From Metopolophium dirhodum (Eukaryota; Arthropoda; Insecta; Hemiptera; Aphididae): a stretch of 64,000 nucleotides of DNA. Below, in pieces: positions 62,467 to 64,000 of this stretch; within the stretch, counting starts at the first letter, position 1; every line of letters begins with the position of its first letter. Location: assembly GCF_019925205.1 (NCBI RefSeq), contig NC_083566.1, positions 18,724,001 to 18,788,000 of the forward strand, written 5' to 3'. Below the pieces are notes generated by a model. The model saw nothing but the letters and a program-made list of their open reading frames with translations. It was not told the DNA's origin and made no database searches. The position numbers were made by a program, and so were the translations under genes.

Positions 62467-62820
62467 CTAATGAATTCAAACATAAATAATATATTATTAT
62501 AATATTTTTATATGTATATAGGTACGGTTAGGTATATTAAATTAATTAAGTAGGTACTACATTAATATAGTCTATTAATTATTTTTTTACTATGCTTTTA
62601 TTGTATTAAAATATACACAATGACTTATAACTTACATTATTGGACCGGACATACAGCAACGTCGAGTTGAGGTACCTGTCCATAAACACATTTTCATCAG
62701 CAAAATATAATATAAAATATAAAGTAAAGAAATGCATAAAGAAAAAACTGTATTTATTCATACAATTGTGAAATCAAAAACATTAGAACAAGATAATGCT
62801 TTCTTGATAAATTAAAAATA

Positions 62821-62960
62821 CTTTGTTTTTTGGATAGCGCTGGGAGTTTTTGTGGACAAACGTCGGGACCTGGTGCACATTTCTGCACAAACGATGCACA
62901 AACGTTTGGCGTGGTCAGAAGTTCAAATTTCGAAAGTGGGGGGGGGGGCCATTGAAATGG
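62821..62960. repeat. Single unit of the TTTGTGCAC minisatellite, inverted
   Basis: ggatagcgctgggagttttt, acgtcgggacctggtgcaca, tttctgcacaaacg and a G-run followed by gccattgaaatgg are the reverse complement of the unit at 40.5-40.9 kb. Confidence 0.85.
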
Positions 62961-64000
62961 ACCTCCGGATCTAAGCTTTTTAACACACGGGTAAAATGAA
63001 AATAATACGCCCATTTCAGGGAGATGACCAAAATTAGTATTTTTAATACGAACAATCAAGCACACTCACACAGTATCGTAAGAATCAACCATTAACAAAA
63101 CTTTTCGCAATATACTTGACTAATAAATTATTTACCACAAATAATTTAAACGATTTGAAAACTTAAAAATGAAACATTTTCAATTTTAAACTAATCAAGT
63201 AATAGTTTTAGAAGCACTTCTTAATGGGTTATTTAAAACTAAAATCTGTGGTCAATATTTCTAAGTTCCAGGTTAAGAATAAATAATATTGATAATAATA
63301 ACATGTATGAGTTATTAATTATTAACAAATCTAAATTAGGTATCCATTGCTTACTTTTAATATAAAAAGCATTATGTAAAAGAACAATATTAATTTACAA
63401 CATAATAATATTATACATTTTTAATATTTGCTACAATCAAAACTTAATATGTACCTAGGTGCTGAAAAAATACAATGAAACAAAAATGTAATTATGTACT
63501 GAAAATTGTAATATAATGATTATAACATGATAAAGAAATTTACTTTATCATGGATTAAATGTATATACTAAAACACCTACATTCTACAATCTACATTTTA
63601 TAAATTTCCAAAATAATAAGAACCCGGTTTATTTGACATCTTTAACGATTTTAACTATATAAACAAATTAGATGAAAAAAAGTTTATAATAAAAAAATTA
63701 AACAAATAGAATATAAATTTCCTTTTAAATTATTTTAATTTAATATGTAAAACATGATATTCAATCTGACTTGGGCTATATATCAATAGGATAGTAATTT
63801 TGTTTTAATTATTTGATTATGTTGTACTTTTGTACTATCAAGTTTATCAAGAAAATTAATATTTGTATACTTGTATTTAAAAAGCTACGAAAATTATGTA
63901 ATTTAATAAATAATCTGAAAAGTGAACACAATTAAATCAGTAGTAACATTTTATGTAGTAGCCAGTAGGTACCTATTTGAAAAAATATACAATTGTTAAT
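62961..64000. other. AT-rich end of window
   Basis: I see no gene, RNA or repeat that I can support. Confidence 0.4.

Noticed and set aside
1..64000. tRNA or rRNA genes, or an endosymbiont-derived gene
   Set aside because: I saw no tRNA box A/B pairs, rRNA-like stretches or long intronless bacterial-type frames; a covariance-model scan would be decisive.

Overview
The window is insect nuclear DNA, most likely from an aphid. It is very AT-rich, its genes are split into many short exons by small GT-AG introns, and the space between genes is filled with hAT-type miniature transposons, decayed LINE sequence, minisatellites and one satellite array. The protein products are ordinary animal proteins of arthropod type. 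The aphid call rests on overall composition and gene style, not on a diagnostic marker.

The first 40 kb is gene-bearing. From left to right: a secreted or GPI-anchored protein made of two GPR158-like ectodomain modules (+, 856-4851); mitochondrial pyruvate carrier 1 (-, 6237-6719); a degraded Jockey-like LINE split by a later insertion (7.7-10.1 kb); a 611-residue coiled-coil protein, tentatively centrobin (-, 11320-13854), which shares a short divergent promoter with the cap-binding protein 4EHP/eIF4E2 (+, 14197-16923); a MOSPD1-type MSP-domain membrane protein (-, 17430-20410); a 7 kb stretch of nested repeats; the Polycomb protein EED/ESC (-, 27594-30751); a GC-richer divergent promoter region; and the hnRNP Q/R-type RNA-binding protein Syncrip (+, 33309-39267), which has a candidate alternative last exon at 39540-39682.

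From about 40.5 kb the window is almost gene-free. It holds a 138-bp minisatellite, a hAT element with a perfect 8-bp target duplication and a remnant of its transposase, a 5-kb satellite of about 230-bp units that includes a 912-bp higher-order repeat, a 2.2-kb element with long inverted ends, several spaced copies of unknown repeats, a second full copy of a dispersed repeat family (called family R here) and an unidentified exon-like fragment on the minus strand at 61.6-62.5 kb.

The genes do not form a pathway: translation (4EHP, Syncrip), chromatin silencing (EED), mitochondria (MPC1), ER membrane contacts (MOSPD1) and probably the centrosome (coiled-coil protein). I found no dedicated novel system. 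The items most worth a second look are the 7TM-less GPR158-like protein, repeat family R with its head-to-tail junctions, the higher-order satellite, the alternative Syncrip C-terminus and the unidentified fragment near 62 kb. Exon borders come from reading splice sites and reading phase by eye, without transcript data.
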